Positions 1-9,130 of a DNA stretch of 64,000 nucleotides are shown piece by piece (position 1 is the first letter of the stretch; every line of letters begins with the position of its first letter). Origin of the DNA: Streptomyces violascens. Lineage in GTDB: Bacteria > Actinomycetota > Actinomycetes > Streptomycetales > Streptomycetaceae. Below the pieces are notes generated by a model that was not told where the DNA came from, made no database searches, and saw only the letters and a program-made list of their open reading frames with translations. The stretch lies in contig NZ_BMUA01000025.1 of NCBI RefSeq assembly GCF_014649955.1, positions 50,770-114,769 of the forward strand. The letters run 5' to 3'. A program made the translations under genes and the position numbers.

Positions 1-1697
<1,697 letters not shown>

Positions 1698-1802
1698 GGG
1701 AGGTCCCCGGTGTCCTGAGGGCGCGGGGCCTGCCCGCCCAGGCGTGGACGGGCAGACCCGGCAAGGGAGTTGGAGCGTTCGTGGACGAGGGAGCCGCAGG
1801 GG

Positions 1803-2630
1803 TTACGGCTGCTGGAAGCCGGCGTCCTGGAGGATCTTCTGCGCCTCGGGGGTGGACAGCCACTTCACGAAGGCGGCCGCGGCGTCGGCGTTCTTCGAGG
1901 TCTTGAGGGTGGCGGCCGGGTACTTGGCGACGGCGTTCTGCGCGTCCGGGATGTCGACGGTGTCGACCTTGCCCTTCGCGGAGGCGGCGTCGGTCTTGTA
2001 GACGATGCCCGCGTCGGCCTCGCCCAGCTCGACCTTCGACAGGACGGCGCGGACGTTCGGCTCCTGGGAGACCGGCTTGACCGTGATCTTCTGGGAGTCG
2101 AGGACCTGCTTGCTGTAGCGGCCGACCGGCACCTCGGGGGCCGCGAGGACGACCTTCAGGTTGGTGTCGGACAGGTTCTTGAGACCTTCGACCTTCTTCG
2201 GGTTGCCCTTGCCGGTGGCGATGACCAGGCGGTTCTTGGCGATGATCGACGAAGCGTTCACGTCGGCCTTCAGGCCGTCCATCGTCTTGGTGTCGGCGGT
2301 CACCAGGGCGTCGGCGGGGGCGCCCTGCTTCACCTGGGCGGCGAGCTCCTGCGAACCGGCGAAGGAGAACTTCACGTGGGTGCCCGGGTGCTCCTTCTCG
2401 TAGGCTGCGCCCGCCGCCTTGAAGACGTCGGTGAGTGAGGACGCCGCGAGGACGGTGAGCTGGGCCGCCTTCGGCGCCGAGCCGGAACTCCCGGACGGGG
2501 AGGCGGTCTTGTCGCTTCCGCTGTCCTTGCTGCTACTGCTGCACGCGGCGGCCAGCGGGATGAGCAGGGCGGCGGAGACGACGGCCGCCGCGGCGCGGCG
2601 GCGCCGGGTGCTGAGAGCCATGACAGACAT
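1803..2630 (-). CDS. modA: Molybdate ABC transporter substrate-binding lipoprotein ModA
   Basis: A 275-residue periplasmic-type binding protein for molybdate (possibly tungstate). After a positively charged N-terminus and hydrophobic segment, a lipobox LAAAC predicts cleavage and lipid attachment at Cys30. The mature part shows the ModA-type fold, with LTVLAASSLTDVF at its start and a C-terminal TPEAQKILQDAGF motif that is highly typical of ModA. The start at 2630 has AAGGAG eight bases upstream; an internal ATG at 2621 is the alternative. It sits between the TOBE regulator and modBC in one leftward operon, giving a complete uptake system. Confidence 0.95.
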   Translation of the reverse strand: MSVMALSTRRRRAAAAVVSAALLIPLAAACSSSSKDSGSDKTASPSGSSGSAPKAAQLTVLAASSLTDVFKAAGAAYEKEHPGTHVKFSFAGSQELAAQVKQGAPADALVTADTKTMDGLKADVNASSIIAKNRLVIATGKGNPKKVEGLKNLSDTNLKVVLAAPEVPVGRYSKQVLDSQKITVKPVSQEPNVRAVLSKVELGEADAGIVYKTDAASAKGKVDTVDIPDAQNAVAKYPAATLKTSKNADAAAAFVKWLSTPEAQKILQDAGFQQP

Positions 2631-2789
2631 GGGTGGTGCTCCTTCGGATGCTTGTCGAGCCGCGCCGGAGGTGAGGGCTTCCTCTGCTTGCTGCCTCGGT
2701 GGACGTCCGATGGCCGGATGTCCTGCGAGGAGCGGGGAGCGAGGAAGGGCGACGCCGCGGGGGACGTTCGTGAGTGGCCGGTTTTCGAC

Positions 2790-3185
2790 CTAGGTGCGGT
2801 CGATGTGCACGCTGGTGGACTTCACCCGCGCGGTGGCCTGCATGCCCACCTCAAGGCCCAGCTCTTCGACGGCCTCCCGGGTCAGGAGGGAGACCAGCCG
2901 GTGCGGACCGGCCTGGATCTCGACCTGGGCGGCGACATCACCGAGCTTGACGGCGGTGACGATGCCGGGGAAGGCGTTGCGAGCGGAGGTGTAGGGCACC
3001 TCTTCCTCGCCGTTGGAGGACTGGCCGACTTCGATGGAGAAGGCGGCCAGATCCCGCCCGTCGATGAGTCGGCGGCCGCCTTCGTCGCGATGGGTCGTGA
3101 CGCGGCCGCCGTCGGCCCAGCGGCGCACGGTGTCGGGACTGACGCCGAGCAGACGCGCTGCCTGGCCGATGGTGTAGGACTGCAT
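2790..3185 (-). CDS. MerR/excisionase-type HTH regulator with C-terminal TOBE (Mop) domain
   Basis: A 131-residue protein. Residues 1-50 form a MerR/BldC-like helix-turn-helix (IGQAARLLGVSPDTVRRW, then a basic wing with DEGGRRLIDG). Residues 65-131 form a TOBE/Mop domain, the small fold that binds molybdate in ModE and molbindins (SARNAFPGIVTAV, VGMQATARVKSTSVHI). The architecture suggests a molybdate-sensing regulator that replaces ModE for the adjacent modA-modBC genes, lying 159 bp upstream of modA. The ATG at 3185 has no clear ribosome site, but a plausible -10 box lies seven bases upstream, so the transcript may be leaderless. Longer readings upstream are Arg/Pro-rich and not credible. 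Confidence 0.85.
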   Translation of the reverse strand: MQSYTIGQAARLLGVSPDTVRRWADGGRVTTHRDEGGRRLIDGRDLAAFSIEVGQSSNGEEEVPYTSARNAFPGIVTAVKLGDVAAQVEIQAGPHRLVSLLTREAVEELGLEVGMQATARVKSTSVHIDRT

Positions 3186-3192
3186 GTGCGAC

Positions 3193-3222
3193 AAGATAGG
3201 CGGCTTCACGCCGCATATACAA
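3193..3222 (-). promoter_or_regulatory. Candidate promoter of the mod regulator with an internal dyad
   Basis: On the minus strand a -35-like TTGTAT (3222-3217) and a -10-like TATCTT (3198-3193) are separated by 18 bp. The -10 ends seven bases before the ATG at 3185, consistent with a leaderless transcript. An inverted repeat GCGGC-N5-GCCGC (3200-3214) fills the spacer and is a candidate operator, perhaps for autoregulation. Confidence 0.4.
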
Positions 3223-3399
3223 AGGGTCCGGCGGAACCTACGCCGCAGCTGCAGAGCCGAATGGATGAAGGTCCAAGCTGATCGGCCCGCCCGGCGTGGG
3301 CCCTGCGCCCCGCCGCCGCGGCCGTGGGCCCGCGGCCCGCAGGGCATTGCGTCCCGCCCCGCCCCGCGCGGCGGGCGTCCCGGCCGGGCGGGCGAGGGA

Positions 3400-3837
3400 T
3401 CAGGGCCAGACCAGGCAGTACGGCTGGTGCCCCGCCTCGTGCAGCCGGTGCGAGAAGTCCTGCCATTCGTGCAGGAGTTGATAGACGTTGAAGGCATCGC
3501 GCGGGCCGCCGCGGTCCGGCACCGTGGACCAGATGAAGGCGGCCGCGCCGACCGTCTCCTCGCCGACACCGCGCAGCGGGTCGACCACCGTCATGGGGAG
3601 CTTGACCACCGCGTAGTCGGGGTGGAGGACCACGAGTTCCAGCGGCGGGACCTTGTGCAGAGGTATGCCCTGGATGCCGGTGAGGACCATCGCGGCCATC
3701 GTCTCCGGCTTGATCTTGGTGAACATGCCGCCCATGCCCAGCTCGTCACCGCCGAGCTCCTCGGGACGCATGGTCACGGGCACCCGGGCAGCGGTCGCGC
3801 CGTCCGGGGCGCCGAAATACTTGTAGGTCACCCCCAC
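3400..3837 (-). CDS. Conserved hypothetical protein, about 145 aa
   Basis: I do not recognise a named domain. The product (TYKYFGAPDGATAARVPVTM near the start, FNVYQLLHEWQDFSHRLHEAGHQPYCLVW at the end, split here as two short views) is soluble, with no signal peptide or membrane segment, and its coding bias is typical of the host. The frame stays open far upstream, but that extension is Arg/Gly-rich noise. Candidate starts are GTG at 3837, preceded by GGAAG at seven bases, and GTG at 3831. It is transcribed divergently from hemL. Function unknown. Confidence 0.72.
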   Translation of the reverse strand: MGVTYKYFGAPDGATAARVPVTMRPEELGGDELGMGGMFTKIKPETMAAMVLTGIQGIPLHKVPPLELVVLHPDYAVVKLPMTVVDPLRGVGEETVGAAAFIWSTVPDRGGPRDAFNVYQLLHEWQDFSHRLHEAGHQPYCLVWP

Positions 3838-4042
3838 CCGGCCACTTCCGTTCCCCGCCCCTGCGCCGTCCCCGACCCGGTCGATCCGGTCCTGGGCGTC
3901 GCGTCGCCGGTGCCGTCCCCGACGGTGGGCGCGCTCGGGACCCCGGTCATCGGTCCCTTCGCCCAGTCCGCCACCGCGATGCATATCCTTCACCCGACTG
4001 CTTGTAGCCCGACTGCTTTGTAGAGGGCGCGGCCCCCACCGC

Positions 4043-4080
4043 GCAACCCGATCATCCGCCGATGCAACTCGATCATCTGC
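4043..4080. promoter_or_regulatory. Two 17-bp direct repeats upstream of hemL
   Basis: GCAACYCGATCATCYGC occurs at 4043-4059 and 4064-4080, a 21-bp period (two helical turns), followed by a partial GGATCATC at 4081-4088. A -35-like TTGACC sits at 4095-4100 and hemL starts at 4159. The spacing suits cooperative binding of a regulator on one face of the DNA. A second small direct repeat (CCGACTGCTTGTAG and CCGACTGCTTTGTAG) lies at 3994-4023. The rest of 3838-4158 has no gene. Confidence 0.4.
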
Positions 4081-4158
4081 GGATCATCGTGTCATTGACC
4101 TCCCCCGCGCGGGTGCGGTGAAACACCAGTCCGCAAGATCGCCCGGCCCTCTGCCACC

Positions 4159-5481
4159 ATGGCGTGTGTGAGCTATCCGTACGAATACGACGCCCCAGTT
4201 TCGCAGAACCTCTTCGACCGCGCGTCCGCCGTGACGCCCGGCGGCGTGAACTCCCCCGTCCGTGCCTTCCGGGCCGTGGGCGGTACGCCCCGGTTCATGG
4301 TGTCCGGTACGGGTCCGTACCTGACCGACGTCGACGGCCGCGAGTACGTCGACCTGGTGTGCTCGTGGGGCCCCATGATCCTCGGGCACGCGCACCCCGA
4401 GGTCGTCGCCGCCGTGCAGGAGGCCGTCGCCCGCGGCACCTCCTTCGGCACGCCCGGCGAGGGCGAGGTCGCGCTCGCCGAGGAGATCGTGGCCCGGGTC
4501 GAGCCGGTCGAGCAGGTCCGCCTGGTGTCCTCCGGCACCGAGGCGACCATGTCCGCGATCCGCCTGGCGCGCGGCTTCACCGGCCGTGCCAAGGTCATCA
4601 AGTTCGCGGGCTGCTACCACGGCCATGTGGACGCGCTCCTTGCCGCCGCCGGTTCCGGGGTCGCCACGTTCGGCCTCCCCGGCACCCCCGGGGTGACCGG
4701 CGCGCAGGCCGGCGACACGATCGTGCTGCCGTACAACGACCTCGACGCGGTGCACGCGGCGTTCCACGCCAACCCGGGCGAGATCGCCTGTGTGATCACC
4801 GAGGCCTCGCCCGGCAACATGGGCGTCGTCCCGCCGGCGGACGGCTTCAACGCGGGTCTGAAGGCGGCCTGTGCCAAGAACGGTGCGCTGTACATCTCGG
4901 ACGAGGTGATGACCGGGTTCCGTACGTCCAAGGCGGGCTGGTTCGGCGTCGACGGCGTCGTACCGGACCTCATGACGTTCGGCAAGGTCATGGGCGGCGG
5001 CTTCCCGGCCGCGGCGTTCGGCGGCCGCGCCGACGTCATGGGCCACCTCGCCCCGGCGGGCCCCGTCTACCAGGCGGGCACGCTCTCCGGGAACCCGGTC
5101 GCGACCGCCGCCGGCCTCGCCCAGCTGCGGCTGCTCGACGACGCCGCGTACGCGAAGGTCGACGCCGTCTCCCGCGAGATCCAGGCGCTGGTGACCGGCG
5201 CGCTCAGCAAGGAGGGCGTGGCCCACCGGCTGCAGACGGCGAGCAACATGTTCTCCGTCTTCTTCACGGCCGACGAGGTCCGCAACTACGACGACGCGAA
5301 GAAGCAGGAAGCGTTCCGCTTCAACGGGTTCTTCCACTCGATGCTGTCGCAGGGCGTCTACCTGCCGCCGTCGGCGTTCGAGTCCTGGTTCGTGTCGACC
5401 GCCCACGACGAGCGCGCGATCGAGCGCATCGCGGCCGCGCTGCCCGCCGCCGCCCGTGCCGCAGCGGAGGCCACCGCATGA
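4159..5481 (+). CDS. hemL: Glutamate-1-semialdehyde 2,1-aminomutase
   Basis: PLP enzyme that converts glutamate-1-semialdehyde to 5-aminolevulinate, the C5-route precursor of haem and other tetrapyrroles. At 440 residues it has the family length. Typical motifs are TPGGVNSPVRAF at the N-terminus, FVSWGPMILGH-like segment (here LVCSWGPMILGHAHP), the SSGTEATMSAIRLARG phosphate-binding region, DEVMTGFR, and the PLP lysine in FGKVMGGG at about residue 276. The ATG at 4159 or a GTG at 4168 could start it; neither has a strong ribosome site. Its stop overlaps the next gene's ATG (ATGA), so the phosphatase downstream is translationally coupled. Confidence 0.95.
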   Translation: MACVSYPYEYDAPVSQNLFDRASAVTPGGVNSPVRAFRAVGGTPRFMVSGTGPYLTDVDGREYVDLVCSWGPMILGHAHPEVVAAVQEAVARGTSFGTPGEGEVALAEEIVARVEPVEQVRLVSSGTEATMSAIRLARGFTGRAKVIKFAGCYHGHVDALLAAAGSGVATFGLPGTPGVTGAQAGDTIVLPYNDLDAVHAAFHANPGEIACVITEASPGNMGVVPPADGFNAGLKAACAKNGALYISDEVMTGFRTSKAGWFGVDGVVPDLMTFGKVMGGGFPAAAFGGRADVMGHLAPAGPVYQAGTLSGNPVATAAGLAQLRLLDDAAYAKVDAVSREIQALVTGALSKEGVAHRLQTASNMFSVFFTADEVRNYDDAKKQEAFRFNGFFHSMLSQGVYLPPSAFESWFVSTAHDERAIERIAAALPAAARAAAEATA

Positions 5482-6173
5482 GTGAGAACAGCAACGGCGG
5501 GAGCGACCTCACCGTCGTGCACCTGATGCGCCACGGTGAGGTGCACAACCCGGACGGCGTGCTCTACGGGCGCCGTTCCGGCTACCACCTCTCCGAGCTC
5601 GGCCGGCAGATGGCCGACCGGGTCGCCGAGCACCTCGCGGGCCGCGACATCACCCATGTCGTCGCCTCCCCCCTGGAGCGCGCCCAGGAGACGGCGAGCC
5701 CGATCGCCAAGACGCACGGCCTGGACCTCGCCACCGACCTGCGGCTCATCGAGGCGGGCAACGTCTTCGAGGGCAAGACCTTCGGGGTCGGCGACGGCGC
5801 CCTGCGCAAGCCCGCCAACTGGAAGCACCTGACGAACCCGTTCCGCCCGTCCTGGGGCGAGCCGTACATCGAGCAGGTCGTACGGATGATGGGCGCGCTC
5901 GAAGCGGCGCGCGATGCGGCCCGCGGGCACGAGGCGGTGTGCGTCAGCCACCAGCTGCCGATCTGGATCGTGCGCAGCTTCGTCGAGAAGCGGCGCCTGT
6001 GGCACGACCCGCGCAAGCGGCAGTGCACGCTGGCGTCGCTCACCAGCTTCACCTATCAGGGTGACCGGATCGTGTCCGTGGGCTACAGCGAGCCCGCCCG
6101 CGATCTCGTACCGGCGCATCTGCTGGCCGGTGCCAAGCCGGTCAAGGGCAAGTCGAAGGCCTTCGGCGCCTGA
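5478..6173 (+). CDS. Histidine phosphatase family (phosphoglycerate mutase-like) protein
   Basis: A 231-residue cytoplasmic member of the histidine phosphatase superfamily. The catalytic LMRHGE motif has the nucleophile at His19, SPLERAQETA supplies the second arginine, and SHQLPIW carries the second histidine. Substrate cannot be told from sequence. It overlaps hemL by four bases (ATGA), and it is followed by a perfect hairpin, so hemL and this gene form a two-gene operon. A role in tetrapyrrole or cytochrome supply is only an inference from position. Confidence 0.88.
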   Translation: MSENSNGGSDLTVVHLMRHGEVHNPDGVLYGRRSGYHLSELGRQMADRVAEHLAGRDITHVVASPLERAQETASPIAKTHGLDLATDLRLIEAGNVFEGKTFGVGDGALRKPANWKHLTNPFRPSWGEPYIEQVVRMMGALEAARDAARGHEAVCVSHQLPIWIVRSFVEKRRLWHDPRKRQCTLASLTSFTYQGDRIVSVGYSEPARDLVPAHLLAGAKPVKGKSKAFGA

Positions 6174-6180
6174 CGCGTCC

Positions 6181-6206
6181 GGCCGGCCGGATCGCCCCGG
6201 CCGGCC
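6181..6206 (+). terminator. Hairpin terminator after hemL operon
   Basis: A perfect 10-bp stem (GGCCGGCCGG, ATCGCC loop, CCGGCCGGCC) begins seven bases after the phosphatase stop. No T-run follows, as is usual in Streptomyces. Confidence 0.6.
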
Positions 6207-6409
6207 CGCCCGCGCTGCCCAGCGAAACCAGCAGGTCAGCCCGCCCGCACACCCCCCGCCTCTCCGCCCCGCATCCCACACCTCGTACGGTTTACGAAGA
6301 TTTGTGCGGGCCGTGGGGAACCATCCCTGTTTCTCCCGGCATCTCACGGATTGCCCAACTACGGCGACGTGCTTGGGCTTCGAGGACGACGAGACGACGG
6401 TGCAAAGCG

Positions 6410-7672
6410 ATGGGAACGGACGGGCTTATGCGGGAGATCGGCCGGAACGTCAGCCGAAGGAGCATGCTGGGACTGGGTCTGGGGGCCGCGGCCGCGGCCG
6501 GGCTGTCCGGCTGCGGCACTTCGGGCGGTAGCGGATCGGGCGGCAAGGGCGGCGACGATCAGGCCGCCAAGAAGGCCGACGCGAAACTGATAGGCGACGG
6601 TTCCACTTCGGACACCGGCAAGCAGCCGCACCAGCCCGACAAGCCCGTCCCGCTCGAACCCGGCCAGACCCCGCCCCAGTTCGTCGTCTTCTCGTGGGAC
6701 GGCGCCGGCGAGGTCGGCAACGGCCTCTTCCCGCGCTTCCTCCAGCTCGCCAAGGACCACGGCGCGGGCATGACGTTCTTCCTCTCCGGCCTCTATCTGC
6801 TGCCCGAGGCCAAGAAGCGGCTCTACCAGCCGCCGAACAACCCGGTCGGCGCCTCCGACATCGGCTACCTCTCCGACCCGCACATCAAGGAGACGCTGAA
6901 GTACGTCCGCCAGGCCTGGACCGACGGACACGAGATAGGCACCCACTTCAACGGCCACTTCTGCACCGGCCGCGGCACCGTCGAGCACTGGACCGCGGCC
7001 CAGTGGCAGAGCGAGATAGACCAGGCGATCGACTTCGTCACCAAGTGGAAGACCAACACGGGCTGGACGGACGAGGACCCGCTGCCGTTCGACTACAAGC
7101 GCGAGCTCGCCGGCGGCCGCACGCCCTGCCTGCTCGGCCAGGACAACCTGCTGCCCACCGCGCAGAAGCTGGGCTGGCGCTACGACGCCTCCTCGCCCGG
7201 CGGCACCCAGGTGTGGCCGGTCAAGCGGCACGGCCTGTGGGACCTGCCGCTCCAGCAAATACCCTTCCCCGGGCATTCCTTCCAGGTCCTGTCGATGGAC
7301 TACAACATCCTCGCCAACCAGTCGCAGAATTCGACCAAGGCGCCGCCGGCCAACTATCCCGGCTGGCGCAAGCAGGCCACCGAGGCCTATCTCGCCGGAT
7401 TCAAGCGCGCCTACGAAACCAATCGCGCGCCCTTCTACATCGGAAACCACTTCGAGCAGTGGAACGGCGGCATCTACATGGACGCCGTCGAGGAGGCGTT
7501 CAAGGGCATAGTGGCGAAGCGGGACGAGAAGAAGGATGTGAGGCTCGTCTCCTTCAAGCAGTACTGCGACTGGCTCGACGTACAGGACCCGAAGGTGCTC
7601 GCCAACCTCCGCACGCTGGGCGTGGGAGAGGCCCCCGCCGGTGGCTGGAACACGTTCATGAAGACCGTTTAG
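6410..7672 (+). CDS. Exported lipoprotein with NodB/polysaccharide deacetylase-like domain
   Basis: A protein of about 420 residues. The N-terminus has a twin-arginine motif (SRRSMLGLG), a hydrophobic stretch and a lipobox LSGC, so export by Tat and lipid anchoring are likely. The exported part resembles the NodB fold: FSWDGAG (Asp97) and an H-x3-H pair in GTHFNGH (His179, His183) match the metal-binding triad of polysaccharide deacetylases, and a Trp-rich C-terminal half follows. Substrate is unknown; cell-wall or capsular glycan is a guess from the family. The ATG at 6428 is an alternative start. It precedes resA by 77 bp and may share its transcript. A cytochrome-related role is not shown. 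Confidence 0.82.
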   Translation: MGTDGLMREIGRNVSRRSMLGLGLGAAAAAGLSGCGTSGGSGSGGKGGDDQAAKKADAKLIGDGSTSDTGKQPHQPDKPVPLEPGQTPPQFVVFSWDGAGEVGNGLFPRFLQLAKDHGAGMTFFLSGLYLLPEAKKRLYQPPNNPVGASDIGYLSDPHIKETLKYVRQAWTDGHEIGTHFNGHFCTGRGTVEHWTAAQWQSEIDQAIDFVTKWKTNTGWTDEDPLPFDYKRELAGGRTPCLLGQDNLLPTAQKLGWRYDASSPGGTQVWPVKRHGLWDLPLQQIPFPGHSFQVLSMDYNILANQSQNSTKAPPANYPGWRKQATEAYLAGFKRAYETNRAPFYIGNHFEQWNGGIYMDAVEEAFKGIVAKRDEKKDVRLVSFKQYCDWLDVQDPKVLANLRTLGVGEAPAGGWNTFMKTV

Positions 7673-7749
7673 GCCTTCCTGACAAGGGGCTTTACGGGCA
7701 CCCAGGGGGGCGCGGAAGATCCCCGAAACCGCCATGCGAAACTTTTCAC

Positions 7750-8358
7750 ATGTCCGTGAGTCCTGCCTTCCGACGCCGTCGCACCCTGACGCTGGCCGCG
7801 GCTGCCGCGGCCGCCGGTGCGCTGACCCTGACGGCCTGCGGTTCCGGTGGTACGTCCGGTGGTTCCGGTGACACCAAGTTCGTCACCGGTACCGGCGGCA
7901 TCGCCACCGTCGCCAAGGGCGACCGCCAGAACGCCCCGGAGCTGTCCGGCGAGACCGTCGACGGCAAGCAGCTCGACGTCGCCTCCCTCAAGGGCAAGGT
8001 CGTCGTGCTGAATGTGTGGGGCTCGTGGTGTGCGCCCTGTCGCGCCGAGGCGCCGTATCTGGCCAAGGTCTCCAAGGAGATGAAGGCCAAGGGCGTCGAG
8101 TTCGTCGGGATCAATACCCGCGACACCGACAAGGGTCCGGCCCAGCAGTTCGAGAAGGAATTCGGGGTCGACTATCCGAGCCTGTACGACCCGATCGGCA
8201 AGCTCATTCTGCGTTTCCCGAAGGGCAGCCTGAATCCGCAGGCCATTCCGTCGACGATCGTTCTCGACAAGAACGGAAAGATCGCCGCACGTGCCCTGAT
8301 GGCGCTCGACGACACCAAGCTGCACCAGATGATCGACCCGCTGATCGCGGAGAAGTGA
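7750..8358 (+). CDS. resA: Membrane-anchored thioredoxin-like protein (ResA/CcmG type)
   Basis: A 202-residue lipoprotein (LTLTAC lipobox) with a thioredoxin/TlpA domain. The redox motif WCAPC has its cysteines at residues 94 and 97, and the cis-proline region is IPSTIVLD. Proteins of this type reduce apocytochrome c cysteines outside the membrane so that haem can attach. It is the first of four tightly spaced cytochrome c biogenesis genes; ccdA, which would re-reduce it, begins four bases after the stop. Confidence 0.93.
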   Translation: MSVSPAFRRRRTLTLAAAAAAAGALTLTACGSGGTSGGSGDTKFVTGTGGIATVAKGDRQNAPELSGETVDGKQLDVASLKGKVVVLNVWGSWCAPCRAEAPYLAKVSKEMKAKGVEFVGINTRDTDKGPAQQFEKEFGVDYPSLYDPIGKLILRFPKGSLNPQAIPSTIVLDKNGKIAARALMALDDTKLHQMIDPLIAEK

Positions 8359-8362
8359 TCGC

Positions 8363-9127
8363 GTGATGGCACTGGCCGCCGTCGGCTCAATGAATGAGAC
8401 GGTCTTCAGCGGGGCCCTTCTGGTGGCCCTGCCGGTCGCCGTACTCGGCGGCCTCGTCTCGTTCTTCTCGCCCTGCGTACTACCGCTGGTCCCCGGCTAT
8501 CTCTCGTACGTCACCGGAGTCACCGGCACCGATCTGGCCGAGGCGCGGCGCGGCCGCATGGTCGCGGGCGCGAGCCTGTTCGTGCTCGGCTTCACCGCGG
8601 TCTTCGTGTCCGGCGGCGCGCTGTTCGGCTACTTCGGCAGGAACCTCCAGGAGTACGGCGACACGCTCTCCAAGGTCCTCGGCGTCCTGATGATCCTGAT
8701 GGGCGTCTTCTTCATGGGCCTCATGCCGTGGATGACGCAGCGCGAATTCCGCGTCCACAAGCGGCCGGTGACGGGTCTGGCGGGAGCGCCGCTGCTCGGC
8801 GCGCTCTTCGGCATCGGCTGGACGCCGTGCCTGGGCCCGACGCTCACCTCGGTGAACGCGCTGGCGATGGACCAGGCGAGCGCCGGCCGCGGGGCGATAC
8901 TGACGGTCGCGTACTGTCTCGGCCTCGGGCTGCCGTTCGTGCTCGCGGCGGTCGCTTTCCGCAAGGCGCTCGGCGCCTTCGGCTGGGTCAAGAAGCACTA
9001 CGTATGGGTGATGCGGATCGGCGGCGGCATGATGATTGTGACCGGTGTGCTGCTGCTGACCGGGGCTTGGGCGGAGCTCGTCCAGCAGGTACAGGGCTGG
9101 TCCCAAGGCTTTCAGGTGGGTGTCTGA
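8363..9127 (+). CDS. ccdA: Cytochrome c biogenesis protein CcdA
   Basis: A 254-residue polytopic membrane protein with about six membrane segments. The two conserved cysteines appear in FFSPCVLPLVPGYLSY and GWTPCLGPTL, the signatures of the CcdA/DsbD-beta family that carries electrons from cytoplasmic thioredoxin to exported thiol-disulfide proteins such as the ResA-like neighbour. The GTG at 8363 and ATG at 8366 are both possible starts. Four bases separate it from resA and three from resB, so it is part of one operon. Confidence 0.95.
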   Translation: MMALAAVGSMNETVFSGALLVALPVAVLGGLVSFFSPCVLPLVPGYLSYVTGVTGTDLAEARRGRMVAGASLFVLGFTAVFVSGGALFGYFGRNLQEYGDTLSKVLGVLMILMGVFFMGLMPWMTQREFRVHKRPVTGLAGAPLLGALFGIGWTPCLGPTLTSVNALAMDQASAGRGAILTVAYCLGLGLPFVLAAVAFRKALGAFGWVKKHYVWVMRIGGGMMIVTGVLLLTGAWAELVQQVQGWSQGFQVGV

Positions 9128-9130
9128 CGC

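Noticed and set aside
2790..3569. A 259-aa version of the mod regulator
   Set aside because: The added N-terminus is low-complexity and crosses the likely promoter; the HTH starts directly at the ATG at 3185.
4084..5406. Long open frame opposite hemL
   Set aside because: It is the antisense shadow of hemL; its translation is Arg/Gly/Val-rich without motifs. The same applies to the long frames opposite resB, mqnL, nuoG, nuoH, nuoL, nuoM and nuoN.
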